NCBI RefSeq assembly: GCF_039535235.1
Contig: NZ_BAAAWU010000001.1
Span: forward strand, 6,761,001-6,825,000
DNA from: Streptomyces roseoviridis
GTDB taxonomy: Bacteria > Actinomycetota > Actinomycetes > Streptomycetales > Streptomycetaceae
Direction of reading: 5' to 3'
Length of the DNA stretch: 64,000 bases
Below the pieces are notes generated by a model. That model was not told where the DNA came from, did no database searches, and worked only from the letters and a program-made list of their open reading frames with translations. Of this stretch, positions 7,832 through 19,266 are shown piece by piece. The translations under genes and the position numbers were made by a program. Within the stretch, counting starts at the first letter, position 1, and each line of letters starts with the position of its first letter.

Positions 7832-8641
7832 ATGATCGATCCGAGCACCGTCCCCGCCTCCGGCGCGGCCACCGCCGCCGAGGCCGCCACCCCGCCGCCG
7901 CGCCTCGGCGCCGGACTCACCTTCCACGGCCCGCTGTCCGAGGCCCGGGCCGGCCGGTTCGTCGCCCGCCTCGCCGCCGCCTCTCCCGGCACGTTCCTCG
8001 ACATCGGCTGCGGCTGGGGCGAACTGCTGCTTCGTCTCCTGGCCGCCGTCCCCGGCGCCCGGGGCGTCGGCATCGACATCAACGGTGACGACCTCGCCCT
8101 CGGCCGCCGCCTGGCCGCCGCACGGGGCCTGGCCGAACGCGTCGAGTACGCCGAGGAGTCCGCGCTCGCCACGACCCACGGACCTGCCGACACCGTCCTG
8201 TGCCTCGGCTCGGGCCAGGCGCTGTGCGACCCGGAGGGCCCCTACGATCCGGCCGTCGTGCTGCGCGAACTGCGCCGCCTGGTACGGCCCGGCGGCCGTG
8301 TCCTGCTCGGCGAGGGCTTCTGGCAGCGCACCCCCACCAACGAGGAGCTCGCCCGGATGTGGCCCGGCGCCCACACCGGCGACCACCTTCCGCTGGACGC
8401 CCTCGTGGACCTCGCGATCGAGGCCGGGTTCCGGCCCGCCTGGACGGAGACGGCGAGTCAGGAGGAGTGGGAGGAGTTCGAGTCCGGCTACCGCCACGCC
8501 ACCGAGGTCTGGCTCGCCGCCCACCCGGACCATCCGCTCGCCGCCGAGACCCGCGCCCGCGTCGACCGTCAGCGCGCGGCCTGGCTGGGCTACCGCCAGG
8601 TCCTCGGCATCGCCTACCTCACCTTGGTGCCGGTCGGCTGA
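7832..8641 (+). CDS. SAM-dependent class I methyltransferase
   Basis: A 269-residue protein. Residues 45-150 form a class I methyltransferase core. Motif I is FLDIGCGWGELLLRLL, motif II places an acidic residue in GVGIDINGDDLALG, and a LRELRRLVRPGGRVLLGEGF motif follows. These bind S-adenosylmethionine. The C-terminal half is helical with many Trp and His residues and may form the acceptor site. The ATG at 7832 lies just 11 bases after the ROK regulator's stop, so the two probably share a transcript. The methyl acceptor is unknown. Confidence 0.9.
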   Translation: MIDPSTVPASGAATAAEAATPPPRLGAGLTFHGPLSEARAGRFVARLAAASPGTFLDIGCGWGELLLRLLAAVPGARGVGIDINGDDLALGRRLAAARGLAERVEYAEESALATTHGPADTVLCLGSGQALCDPEGPYDPAVVLRELRRLVRPGGRVLLGEGFWQRTPTNEELARMWPGAHTGDHLPLDALVDLAIEAGFRPAWTETASQEEWEEFESGYRHATEVWLAAHPDHPLAAETRARVDRQRAAWLGYRQVLGIAYLTLVPVG

Positions 8642-8683
8642 AAAGCGGTTGATGAGCCCCCGCCGGCCGCCTACGGTGACGCG

Positions 8684-9226
8684 ATGACCACCAAGATGAT
8701 CATCCTCAACGGCGGTTCCAGCGCGGGCAAGTCGGGGATCGTACGGTGTCTGCAAGCCGTGCTCCCCGACCCCTGGCTGGCCTTCGGCTGCGACTCGTTC
8801 GTGGACGCGCTGCCCGCCGCCATGCGCGCCTCGGAGGAGGGGATCGTGTTCGAGGAGGACGGCGGGGTGAGCGTGGGTGAGGACTTCCGGACGCTGGAGG
8901 CCGCCTGGACGGAGGGCATCGTGACGATGGCCCGGGCCGGCGCCCGGATCGTCGTCGACGACGTCTTCCTCGGCGGTGCCGCCTCGCAGCAGCGGTGGCG
9001 CAAGGCCCTCGGCGACCTTGACGCGGACGTGCTGTGGGTCGGCGTCCGGTGTGACAGCGCGGTCGCCTCCGGACGGGAGATCGCCCGTGGCGACCGCACT
9101 CCCGGCATGGCCGCCCAGCAGGCGGACCTCGTCCACCAGGGCGTCGTCTACGACCTGGAGGTCGACACCACCCGTACCGAATCGCTGGAGTGCGCCCGCC
9201 TCATCGCCGCCCGCGTCGTCCGCTGA
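8684..9226 (+). CDS. Chloramphenicol phosphotransferase-like P-loop kinase
   Basis: A 180-residue protein of the CPT family. It opens with MIILNGGSSAGKSGIVRCLQ, a Walker A P-loop at residues 10-18. It continues with WLAFGCDSFVDALP, where the Asp corresponds to the CPT catalytic residue, and IVVDDVFLGG as the Walker B region. CPT of Streptomyces venezuelae phosphorylates the 3-hydroxyl of chloramphenicol as self-resistance. Chromosomal homologues are common and often of unknown substrate, so resistance cannot be assumed. No chloramphenicol biosynthetic genes are nearby. Length equals the family norm (about 178). Confidence 0.87.
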   Translation: MTTKMIILNGGSSAGKSGIVRCLQAVLPDPWLAFGCDSFVDALPAAMRASEEGIVFEEDGGVSVGEDFRTLEAAWTEGIVTMARAGARIVVDDVFLGGAASQQRWRKALGDLDADVLWVGVRCDSAVASGREIARGDRTPGMAAQQADLVHQGVVYDLEVDTTRTESLECARLIAARVVR

Positions 9227-9238
9227 ACCGGCTCACCA

Positions 9239-9316
9239 CAGTCCCCCCGCCCTCCCGGCCGTCCGCTGTCCCGGCTCCGCGACAGTCCCCCCGCCCTCCC
9301 GGCCGTCCGCTGTCCG
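9239..9316. repeat. 33-bp direct repeat, period 44, between convergent genes
   Basis: CAGTCCCCCCGCCCTCCCGG followed by CCGTCCGCTGTCC occurs at 9239 and again at 9283, identical over at least 33 bases. The flanking GGCTCACCACAG is also duplicated (9230 and 9316). The repeat fills the 92-base gap between the CPT-like stop and the DUF4865 stop and looks like a recent tandem duplication. Confidence 0.85.
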
Positions 9317-9318
9317 GC

Positions 9319-9891
9319 TCACCACAGCCGCCCCGCTCCCAGCCGTCCGCGTCCCGGCGCCGACAGGTGCAGGACCTGGAAGTGCTCGCCCTCGTCCGGC
9401 GCTTCCGGAGCCGCCCACAGGGTGAACGACAGCAGCTCCCAGTGGCGCGGGTCGACGGCGAGGGCGCTCGCCACGACTCCGTCCGCCGTCGCCCGGCGGG
9501 AGTGGCGGTCCAGCGCCTCCGCGACCGCGTCGCCCGGCTCGGCCCCTTCGGGCAGCGGCCACCGGCGACGGGTCGCCGCCCGGGGTACCGAGGAGGCCGC
9601 CGGGCCCTCGTCGTACGCGAGCGCCGTCCAGTGCTGTACGACGGGCCGGCCGAAATCGCGGACGACGCCCTGGAATCCGGGACCCCACAGGAACGCGTTC
9701 ATGCCCGCCGGGTCGGCCCACAGATAGAACGGCGCGTACTGGTTGACCGGCGAGCCGTCCCCCCGTTCCCGCACCAGATACGCCTTGAGGCCGAGTCCCG
9801 GGAAGTCGTCGAGGAGATGGCCGCGGGCCGCCACCCGCGCGCGGATGATCCCCATGTCGTAGTCGGCGGGCAGGGTGATCTCGTACTGCAT
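9319..9891 (-). CDS. DUF4865 family protein
   Basis: A 190-residue cytoplasmic protein recognisable by its opening QYEITLPADYDMGIIRARV and the later GLKAYLVRE, QYAPFYLW and FLWGPGFQGVVRDFGRP stretches, which characterise DUF4865. The fold is likely a ferredoxin-like dimeric barrel, as in ABM-type small oxygenases, but no function is established. ATG at 9891 is preferred; an upstream GTG at 9900 is possible. The gene lies 25 bases downstream of a TetR gene on the same strand. DUF4865 genes are often paired with TetR regulators, so it is probably the regulated product of that repressor. Confidence 0.85.
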   Translation of the reverse strand: MQYEITLPADYDMGIIRARVAARGHLLDDFPGLGLKAYLVRERGDGSPVNQYAPFYLWADPAGMNAFLWGPGFQGVVRDFGRPVVQHWTALAYDEGPAASSVPRAATRRRWPLPEGAEPGDAVAEALDRHSRRATADGVVASALAVDPRHWELLSFTLWAAPEAPDEGEHFQVLHLSAPGRGRLGAGRLW

Positions 9892-9916
9892 GGCGTGCAC
9901 GGCCGGGCTCCTCGGG

Positions 9917-10486
9917 TCAGGGGGTGCGCGGGGACAGAAGGGCGAGCAGGCCGCGGACGGCGGTGTCGAAGGCGGCGGGGGAGCCCGAGGCACGGGCGAG
10001 GACATAGCCGCCCTGGACGGTCGCGACGACGGTGGAGGCGATCTCCTCCGGGCGCATCGGGCCGCTGAACTCCCCGTTGTCCAGGCCCTCCTGGACGATC
10101 CCGGTGAGCCGGCCGCGCAGCCAGTCCAGCGTCTCGTCCACCGGTGCGCGCAGCTCGTCGTCCGCGATGACCTCGGGGTCCATCGTGAGCCGCCCCACCG
10201 GACAGCCGCGCAGCACGTCGCGCTCGCGCAGCAGATACGCCTCGATCCGCGCGTACGCCGGCCCCTGCGCGCCGAGCACTCGCTCCGCGGCGGCCCGCAT
10301 CTCCTCGGCGGTCCGCCGGATCGCGGCGAGGGCGAGGTCCGGCTTGCCGGTGAAGTGGTGGTACATGCTGCCCTGCCCGGCCCCGGCCGCCTGCTGGATC
10401 GCCTTGGGGCTGGTGCCGACGTAGCCCCGTTCCCACAGCAGGGAGCGGGTGGCCTCGATCAGTCGCTCGGACGCGTTGGCGCTCAT
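9917..10486 (-). CDS. TetR/AcrR family transcriptional regulator
   Basis: A 189-residue TetR protein. The helix-turn-helix spans residues 5-50 (SLLWERGYVGTSPKAIQQAAGAGQGSMYHHF), and the C-terminal ligand domain has a CPVGRLTMDP motif found in the TetR_C_33-like, LmrA/YxaF type group. It starts at ATG 10486, directly beside a near-perfect 22-base palindrome, so autoregulation is very likely. The DUF4865 gene follows 25 bases downstream in the same operon. LmrA/YxaF-type repressors respond to aromatic or drug-like ligands, but the ligand here is unknown. Confidence 0.92.
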   Translation of the reverse strand: MSANASERLIEATRSLLWERGYVGTSPKAIQQAAGAGQGSMYHHFTGKPDLALAAIRRTAEEMRAAAERVLGAQGPAYARIEAYLLRERDVLRGCPVGRLTMDPEVIADDELRAPVDETLDWLRGRLTGIVQEGLDNGEFSGPMRPEEIASTVVATVQGGYVLARASGSPAAFDTAVRGLLALLSPRTP

Positions 10487-10493
10487 GCACCCA

Positions 10494-10515
10494 CTGTACA
10501 TACCAGTAGGTACAG
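10494..10515. promoter_or_regulatory. TetR operator (22-bp inverted repeat)
   Basis: The left arm CTGTACATAC and right arm GTAGGTACAG are separated by CA and are complementary at 9 of 10 positions. The site sits 7 bases upstream of the TetR start codon, overlapping the expected promoter or leader. The TACxTACC core is a common form for operators of this regulator group. It should control the TetR-DUF4865 operon. Confidence 0.8.
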
Positions 10516-11240
10516 AAGGGGAGCGGTTTCGGCGTGCCGTTGGTCGTCCGGCCGTGGTGGGTGAGGTGCCGGGGCGGCCGGCCGGCTCCGTGGCGGGCGG
10601 CGATCCCGGGGAGCCGCCCGTCACGTGCGGCTTTGCCCGGTTGGCGTCCTGCCGCGGCGGCCCGAGGGGGCCGGCCCTAGGGGTGTCCGGAAAGCAGGCC
10701 GGAAAGCAGGCCGGAAAGCAGGCCGGAAAGCAGCGCCGTCTGTTCGCGGGGCGGGCCCGCGGCGCCGGTGTCTGGAGTCTCCTCGGGCCCGCAGGGATCT
10801 CGACGTGCCTGGGGAGCGCTTCCGGGCCCGGCGGCGGACATGCTCGCGGCCGGACCGCGGGGACGTCGACGGCTCGGACAGGACCGGGCTCCCGCGGCCC
10901 GCCCGCGGCCCGAATACGGCCAATCGGAGAGGGAGGTTCCGCCCGCGTCGGCGCCGCAACCGGAAAACGCCCCCGCACCTGGGACGACGACGCTCCGTCC
11001 GGCGCCGCTGTCGCACAGGCATCGCACGGGTGTCACACGCTCGTCACACACCCGTCGTGGCCCCATCGAACTCACACCCTCCGGCGTGGCCGGAAACCAT
11101 GTGCTCCAACGCCCCGCGCCTCCACCGTCGTTGATCACCACGCCGGTGACCTCCGATACTGCGCTGACCGACCGCGGGCGCCGTTCGCGCCGCTGGCCGG
11201 ATTCGACCACTCGACCTCATCCCAAGCTCCTGGGGGAGAC
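10516..11240. other. 725-bp gene-free upstream region of the subtilase
   Basis: No open frame here has convincing protein features. It holds a 12-bp tandem repeat at 10689-10733. It also holds a stretch at 11020-11055 with repeated TCACAC/TCGCAC words that may be part of the promoter of the secreted protease. The final bases before 11241 include a GGGGGAG ribosome-binding site. The length suggests a long regulatory leader or an eroded gene. Confidence 0.5.
10689..10733. repeat. 12-bp tandem repeat, 3.75 copies
   Basis: GGAAAGCAGGCC repeats exactly three times from 10689 and a fourth partial copy ends at 10733. It lies in non-coding sequence upstream of the subtilase gene. Exactness suggests recent slippage. 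Confidence 0.9.
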
Positions 11241-14629
<3,389 letters not shown>

Positions 14630-14657
14630 CCACGGCCCGTTGAGGGTCGGCCCCGTC

Positions 14658-14694
14658 GAGTCGGCGTCACCGCCCGGGGCGGTGACGCCGACTC
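14658..14694. terminator. Strong hairpin downstream of the subtilase
   Basis: A perfect 17-base stem (GAGTCGGCGTCACCGCC pairing with GGCGGTGACGCCGACTC) with a 3-base loop lies 28 bases after the stop. There is no long T tract, as is usual for Streptomyces terminators. Confidence 0.85.
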
Positions 14695-14879
14695 CGGCAC
14701 GGCCACTGACAGTCGGAAGGACCCATCGCCGCACACCGGGGTCGTCGCGGTGCGGGGCGCACGACGAAGCCCTCTTCCGGAGCACGGCGTGGTCCCGGCC
14801 TTCGTCGGCTCCTGGGCGTGTCCGTCAGGTGGACGGTCGTTGCTCCGTTCGTGGTGCGTAGCCGCGTAGCCTCGAACTG

Positions 14880-15095
14880 ACGGATGAGTCGTGGGACGGG
14901 CCGTGGAAGACGGTCCACGAACGTTTCCGGCAAGGGTCCGCCGACGGCACCTGGGGATCGGCTGCCGGACCGCATCCAGCAGCACTCCGACGCCGCCGGG
15001 CAGGCGGACTGACCGGCCGTCTGCGCCGACTCGACCACGGTCCGGGCACATCAGCACGCGGCCGGGGCCCGAAAAAAGGGGCCCTGGGGGGCCTT
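14880..15095 (+). mobile_element. Decayed IS5-family transposase fragment
   Basis: Read in two frames, the stretch gives GPWKTVHERFRQGSADGTWGS and then IQQHSDAAGQAD, a TGA where Trp is expected, and VCADSTTVRAHQHAAGARKKG. These are the hallmark segments of IS5/IS427-type transposases common in Streptomyces, including the DST motif that carries the first catalytic Asp. At least one frameshift near 14965 and the in-frame stop at about 15010 make it inactive. The N-terminal and C-terminal parts are missing. A 16-base perfect palindrome (GATCGCCG/CGGCGATC) at 15109-15124 and a GGGCCC...GGGCCC hairpin near 15065-15084 adjoin it. No clear terminal inverted repeats were found. Confidence 0.75.
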
Positions 15096-15167
15096 CTCCG
15101 GCGCCGGGGATCGCCGCGGCGATCGCGGAGCGGATCGACACACCCAGCGGGCCCGGCCCTATTGAGG

Positions 15168-15638
15168 TCACTCGCTCGGAACGAGAAGCGTCTGCACGGC
15201 CCGGAGCCGTTGACGCGCCTCTGCGATCCACCCCTCGTCCATGTCGAGCGGGACCCTCACTGAGATCCGCGTCTGCGGCTGGTCATGGACTTCCACCACA
15301 TAGGGGTCGTCAGCGATGAAGCGCAGATAACCGTCATTGCCTGCGGGGGGCCAGTCGACGCTGAGTAGGTCCCCTCCGGCAGCTCGGAGCTCGTCGGCCT
15401 CGATGAGGTCCAGGGCTCCGGTCCAATGATCCAGGTCCTCAAGCGTCACCAGGATCCGAAGCTGAGCGTTCACGAAGTCGCTGGTGACGACGATGTCGGC
15501 AGCGTAGTAGTCCGGACCCCACGCCGGCATACGATCGGCAAGCCTGACGCTGACGACCTGGTCTCCATCGGCCAGGAGGATCAGTTCGAGAGCAGTCGCT
15601 TCATCCACTGGCCGAGTGTCCCAGAGCCTTCCACGCAC
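15168..15638 (-). CDS. Hypothetical protein, DUF5959-like
   Basis: A 156-residue acidic soluble protein. It contains LELILLADGDQVVSVRLADR, AADIVVTSDFVNAQLRILVTLEDLDHW, and a C-terminal TRISVRVPLDMDEGWIAEARQRL segment. This order resembles DUF5959 proteins of Streptomyces, often carried in several copies and of unknown function. The GTG at 15638 has a GAGG about ten bases upstream; a second in-frame GTG at 15608 is possible and gives 146 residues. It sits between a transposase remnant and an anti-sigma-like ATPase gene. The family assignment comes from recall of the pattern. Confidence 0.65.
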   Translation of the reverse strand: MRGRLWDTRPVDEATALELILLADGDQVVSVRLADRMPAWGPDYYAADIVVTSDFVNAQLRILVTLEDLDHWTGALDLIEADELRAAGGDLLSVDWPPAGNDGYLRFIADDPYVVEVHDQPQTRISVRVPLDMDEGWIAEARQRLRAVQTLLVPSE

Positions 15639-15781
15639 CCGTCGGTCGCCTCATTCAGAGACAGTGCCTGGCCCTCTGGACCAGCCCGACGGCCGCGCCA
15701 CCTCGAACGGCGGTGACGCCGCGCCCGCGCCGGCCGGGCACCGCCTCGTACCGCGCCGGTCAGAGCGGCAGCGCGTCTGCC

Positions 15782-16393
15782 TCAGCGCGTGAGCGCCGAG
15801 CGGGCCACCGCCGGCGCGCGCAGGGGCTCGTCCGGGACGCCGAAGGGAATCGTCTCCAGCGGGCGCTCGGTGAAGGGGCCCGTGGTGGTGGCGCCGTAGA
15901 CGGCGAGCTCGCGCGGGGGCGGGGCGACGGAGGAGGCCGGGGCCTGGAGGGTGAACCAGACGACCTTGCCCGAGTCGCCGTGCGGGCGGGCTCCCCAGCT
16001 CTCGCTCATCGCCTGGATGATGGTGAGGCCGCGTCCCGAGGTGGCGAACTCCTCGCTTTCCCCGTGCGGTTCGCACAGGTCCGGAAGTCGCGGGTCGTTG
16101 TCCCGGACGGAGACGGTCAGCCGGTCGAGCAGCAGCTCGACCTCCACCGTGCACGTCTTGTCGGGCTGGGCGTGGCGGTGCACATTCGTCAGGAGCTCGG
16201 TGACACCGAGCGTGGCATGGTCGATCAACGCCTCGACCTGCCAGTGACGCAAGTGCGCCGAAACGATTCTGCGGACCTGTCCGATCCGCGACGGCAGGGC
16301 CTGGAGCTCCACCGTGCAGTACCTGCTGGGCTCACTGATCACGGCTGCGACTCCCCGAAGTAGGTCCGGAAGACGGAGGTTCGGATCTGTCAT
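15782..16393 (-). CDS. ATP-binding protein, RsbW/SpoIIAB-like anti-sigma regulatory factor
   Basis: A 203-residue GHKL-type kinase-like protein. It shows the N box (TELLTNVHRHA), the G1 box (VRDNDPRLP) and the G2 box (TSGRGLTIIQAM), in the order of the HATPase_c_2 domain of anti-sigma factors. Streptomyces encodes dozens of such stand-alone ATPases, which control sigma factors or anti-anti-sigma proteins by phosphorylation. The last 50 residues form a Pro-rich tail not needed for the fold. No sigma factor or STAS partner is adjacent, so its target is unknown. Confidence 0.9.
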   Translation of the reverse strand: MTDPNLRLPDLLRGVAAVISEPSRYCTVELQALPSRIGQVRRIVSAHLRHWQVEALIDHATLGVTELLTNVHRHAQPDKTCTVEVELLLDRLTVSVRDNDPRLPDLCEPHGESEEFATSGRGLTIIQAMSESWGARPHGDSGKVVWFTLQAPASSVAPPPRELAVYGATTTGPFTERPLETIPFGVPDEPLRAPAVARSALTR

Positions 16394-16618
16394 ACGGTGT
16401 GGCAGGGCGGCGGGCTGCGATCACAGCGTCACCGCCGGTCAACCCTCGGTGAGGTGGTTCCAGCGTGAACCAGTCGTGACCGCCCCGCAACTCGCGGCGA
16501 CCCGCCGCAGGTCAGCGGAGTGTCGCGGACGGGAACGCCCGCGCCGCAGCCGTCGGCCGTGGCGCGTGGTGCCGCACCGCTGGCGGATCCGGTGCCCGGG
16601 ACGACGTCCGGGCCGGAA

Positions 16619-16945
16619 TCAGTGCCCGTCGGTCGCCTTCTGGAGCGCTTCGAGGAGCCGGCCGGAGCCCGAGATCCGATAGCGCGTGCCGTTCACCGTC
16701 GCCACCGCCTCGTCCGGCTTCGCGAACCACGGCCGGCCCGCCCGGACCGCCCCCAGCGGGGCGCTGTCGATCTCACTGCCGTAACTCGTCAGCAGCGACA
16801 GCCGACCGTCCTCGATGCGGACCTCGCCCGCCCTGGTCAGCGACCGGGGCCAGCGGTCGATCCGTACCCCCGTCGCCATGAAGTCGGGCTCGGGAACGGG
16901 TTCCGGCACGGTCTCTGGCAACGGCTCCGACATGGCCTCCGACAT
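16619..16945 (-). CDS. Small conserved hypothetical protein
   Basis: A 108-residue protein whose first 22 residues are a Pro/Glu repeat (PLPETVPEPVPEPDF). The conserved part follows: MATGVRIDRWPRSLTRAGEVRIEDGRL, SYGSEIDSAP and RPWFAKPDEAVATVNGTRYRI. The compact beta-rich pattern suggests a small PH-like or single-domain fold. I recognise it as a recurrent Streptomyces hypothetical without known function. The ATG at 16945 lies about 200 bases from the divergent PLP enzyme gene at 17142. An internal Met at FMATG could be an alternative start. Confidence 0.6.
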   Translation of the reverse strand: MSEAMSEPLPETVPEPVPEPDFMATGVRIDRWPRSLTRAGEVRIEDGRLSLLTSYGSEIDSAPLGAVRAGRPWFAKPDEAVATVNGTRYRISGSGRLLEALQKATDGH

Positions 16946-17141
16946 GGACTCCGCCCCCTTCGCGCAGACTGCCTCTCCCCAGTGTGCCGGGCGCCCGCCC
17001 CCGGCACCAGAAGGGCCGGGTGCAAGGCACTCCTATGGACCCTCAAAGAGAACGTTTGCCCAGGTGAGAGGGGTATCGTCGGTCAGTGGGAACCCCGGCG
17101 GCGGGCCACCCCGTGGCCACCATGAGAAGAGGCACGCACGC

Positions 17142-18260
17142 ATGACCACCATCGACAGCCCCATGGCCACCGTCGACGTCGACCGCAGCGACCCCGCCTA
17201 CCGGGCCTGGCTCAAGGAGGCCGTCCGCAAGGTCCAGGCCGACGCCAACCGCTCGGCCGACACCCACCTGCTGCGCTTCCCGCTCCCCGAGAGCTGGGGG
17301 ATCGACCTCTACCTCAAGGACGAGTCGACCCACCCCACCGGCAGCCTCAAGCACCGGCTCGCCCGCTCGCTCTTCCTCTACGGCCTGTGCAACGGCTGGA
17401 TCCGGCCCGGCGCGCCCGTCATCGAGGCGTCCAGCGGCTCGACCGCGGTCTCCGAGGCGTACTTCGCCAAGCTGATCGGCGTCCCCTTCATCGCCGTCAT
17501 GCCCCGCACCACCAGCCCGGAGAAGTGCCGGCTCATCCAGTTCCACGGCGGCCAGTGCCACTTCGTCGACGACTCGCGCACCATGTACGAGGAGGCCGCC
17601 GCGCTCGCCCGGCGCACCGGGGGCCACTACATGGACCAGTTCACCTACGCCGAGCGGGCCACCGACTGGCGCGGCAACAACAACATCGCCGAGTCGATGT
17701 ACCAGCAGCTGAAGCTGGAGCGCTACCCGGAGCCCGCCTGGATCGTGGCCACGGCCGGCACCGGCGGCACCTCGGCGACCATCGCCCGCTACGTGCACTA
17801 CATGCAGCACGACACCCGTATCTGCGTCGCCGACCCGGAGAACTCCTGCTTCTTCGACGGCTGGACGCACGACGACCCGCACGCCACCTCCGACCGCGGC
17901 TCCCGCATCGAGGGCATCGGCCGGCCCCGGATGGAGCCGAGCTTCGTCCCCGGCGCCATCGACCGCATGATGAAGGTGCCCGACGCGGCGAGCATGGCCG
18001 CCGTCCGCGCCCTGGAGACCGCGATCGGCCGCAAGGCCGGCGGATCCACCGGCACCGGACTGTGGAGCGCGCTGAAGATCGTCGCCGAGATGGTCGCCGA
18101 AGGCCGCACCGGAAGCGTCGTCACCCTGATCTGCGACCCGGGCGAGCGCTACCTCGACAAGTACTACTCGGACGACTGGCTGGCCTCCCAGGGCCTCGAC
18201 ATCGAGCCCTACACCGCCGCTATCGACCGGTTCCTGGCGACGGGTGTCTGGCCGGAGTGA
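17142..18260 (+). CDS. PLP-dependent cysteine synthase family protein (Cds1-like)
   Basis: A 372-residue fold-type II PLP enzyme. Lys70 in HPTGSLKHRLA is the expected Schiff-base lysine. The EASSGSTAVSEAYFAKLIG loop binds the substrate carboxylate and ATAGTGGTSATIARYV is the phosphate-binding glycine loop. The overall pattern matches the actinobacterial group that includes Mycobacterium tuberculosis Cds1 (Rv3684), an L-cysteine desulfhydrase releasing sulfide, pyruvate and ammonia. That activity is inferred from the family. The ATG at 17142 follows a GAGAAGAGG-like sequence. Its last 41 bases overlap the convergent SRPBCC gene. Confidence 0.88.
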   Translation: MTTIDSPMATVDVDRSDPAYRAWLKEAVRKVQADANRSADTHLLRFPLPESWGIDLYLKDESTHPTGSLKHRLARSLFLYGLCNGWIRPGAPVIEASSGSTAVSEAYFAKLIGVPFIAVMPRTTSPEKCRLIQFHGGQCHFVDDSRTMYEEAAALARRTGGHYMDQFTYAERATDWRGNNNIAESMYQQLKLERYPEPAWIVATAGTGGTSATIARYVHYMQHDTRICVADPENSCFFDGWTHDDPHATSDRGSRIEGIGRPRMEPSFVPGAIDRMMKVPDAASMAAVRALETAIGRKAGGSTGTGLWSALKIVAEMVAEGRTGSVVTLICDPGERYLDKYYSDDWLASQGLDIEPYTAAIDRFLATGVWPE

Positions 18261-18720
18261 GCCGCCGGTCCAGGCGGCGGACCGCGTCGCGGAAGGACAG
18301 GCCCATCCCGGGCCGCGCCAGCCGCAGCCCCACGGCGAAGGAGCGGCTGCCGTCGGCCGCCATCGTCCACCGCACCCGGGTGCCGCCCGCGGCGGGGGAG
18401 AGGGACCACTCCTCGAGCAGGGCCGTGACGCCCGGCGCGTTGGTCGCGTCGACCCGGTAGGCGTAGCGCGCCTCCGGGTCGGCCGCCATGACCGTCTCCT
18501 CGAAGAAGACCCCGCCGCGGAGCCGGATCGTCCGCCCCGCGCCCTCGCCCCGCGAGACGGCGGACCTGACCGCCGAGAACCAGGCGGGCCAGCTGCCCAC
18601 CTCCACCGCGAGCGAGCGGTAGACGGCGGCGGGCGGGGCGGCCACCTCCACTGTGAACGTCAGGCGGACGGGAGCGGACGCGAGGAAGTCGAGCTCCACC
18701 GGCCTCAGTCGGCGTGCCAT
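18220..18720 (-). CDS. SRPBCC family (polyketide cyclase/START-like) protein
   Basis: A 166-residue START/Bet v1-like protein. It shows a beta-strand start LTFTVEVAAPPAAVYRSLAVEVGSWPAWF typical of polyketide_cyc2 domains, a middle IRLRGGVFFEETVMAADPEARYAYRV, and WSLSPAAGGTRVRWTM. These proteins bind hydrophobic ligands in a deep cavity. Its 3' end overlaps the convergent PLP enzyme gene by 41 bases. It lies 81 bases downstream of another SRPBCC gene on the same strand, which itself follows a DeoR regulator, so the three probably form one unit. Ligand unknown. Confidence 0.85.
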   Translation of the reverse strand: MARRLRPVELDFLASAPVRLTFTVEVAAPPAAVYRSLAVEVGSWPAWFSAVRSAVSRGEGAGRTIRLRGGVFFEETVMAADPEARYAYRVDATNAPGVTALLEEWSLSPAAGGTRVRWTMAADGSRSFAVGLRLARPGMGLSFRDAVRRLDRRLTPARHPSPGTGR

Positions 18721-18801
18721 GGACCGTACCTCCGTGAGGACTCGGGGGACTCCGTGGGGACTCGGGGGATCCGTGGGGACGGGCTGAGCGAAGCGCACAC
18801 C

Positions 18802-19266
18802 CTAGCCGACGGCCGTGTCCTTGCCCAGGAGTCCGTCGAGCGCGCGGCCGAACAACAACCGTCCCGCCGCAGCCAGTACGGGGTCGAAGACGGCCGGCAC
18901 ACCGCGAAGCCGTAGCTCCTCCACCCACACCACGCGGCTCCGGGAGCCGGCCCCGCCGGCCTCTTCGCCCGTCACCTCGAAGACGGCCGAACCGCGCACC
19001 GCCCGCCCCCGCTTCACCAGCCGGCACACACCCGGCCGGCCCGCCGCGGGCGGATCGAAGCGCACCACCTCCATCGGGTCGTCGAAGGCGAGCCGGCCGA
19101 GGCCCGTCCGCGCCGTGAAGAGCGTCCCCACCGCGTTCGGCCCGTCCGTGAGCACGGTGGTCCGGGTGAACGGGATGCGCGCGCCGTGCGCCGGCCAGTC
19201 CGTGATCCGCCGCCACACCTCGGCGGGCGGCAGCGGCACCGTCCGCTCGATCCGGAACCGGCTCAT
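18802..19266 (-). CDS. SRPBCC family protein
   Basis: A 154-residue START-like protein (FRIERTVPLPPAEVWRRITDWPAHGARIPFTRTTV...). The opening strand, Trp-rich first helix and C-terminal long helix (AVFDPVLAAAGRLLFGRALDGLL) fit the SRPBCC fold. Its ATG overlaps the stop codon of the DeoR gene in an ATGA arrangement, so the two are translationally coupled. With the next SRPBCC gene it forms a small operon, suggesting two related lipid- or small-molecule-binding proteins under DeoR control. No ligand can be named. Confidence 0.85.
   Translation of the reverse strand: MSRFRIERTVPLPPAEVWRRITDWPAHGARIPFTRTTVLTDGPNAVGTLFTARTGLGRLAFDDPMEVVRFDPPAAGRPGVCRLVKRGRAVRGSAVFEVTGEEAGGAGSRSRVVWVEELRLRGVPAVFDPVLAAAGRLLFGRALDGLLGKDTAVG

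Noticed and set aside
8684..9226. Chloramphenicol resistance claim for the CPT-like gene
   Set aside because: Only the kinase fold and the P-loop can be seen. Such homologues are widespread with unknown substrates and no chloramphenicol cluster is present.
10625..11134. Arg-rich frame in the leader of the subtilase
   Set aside because: It contains the 12-bp tandem repeat, has no ribosome-binding site and shows only compositional bias.
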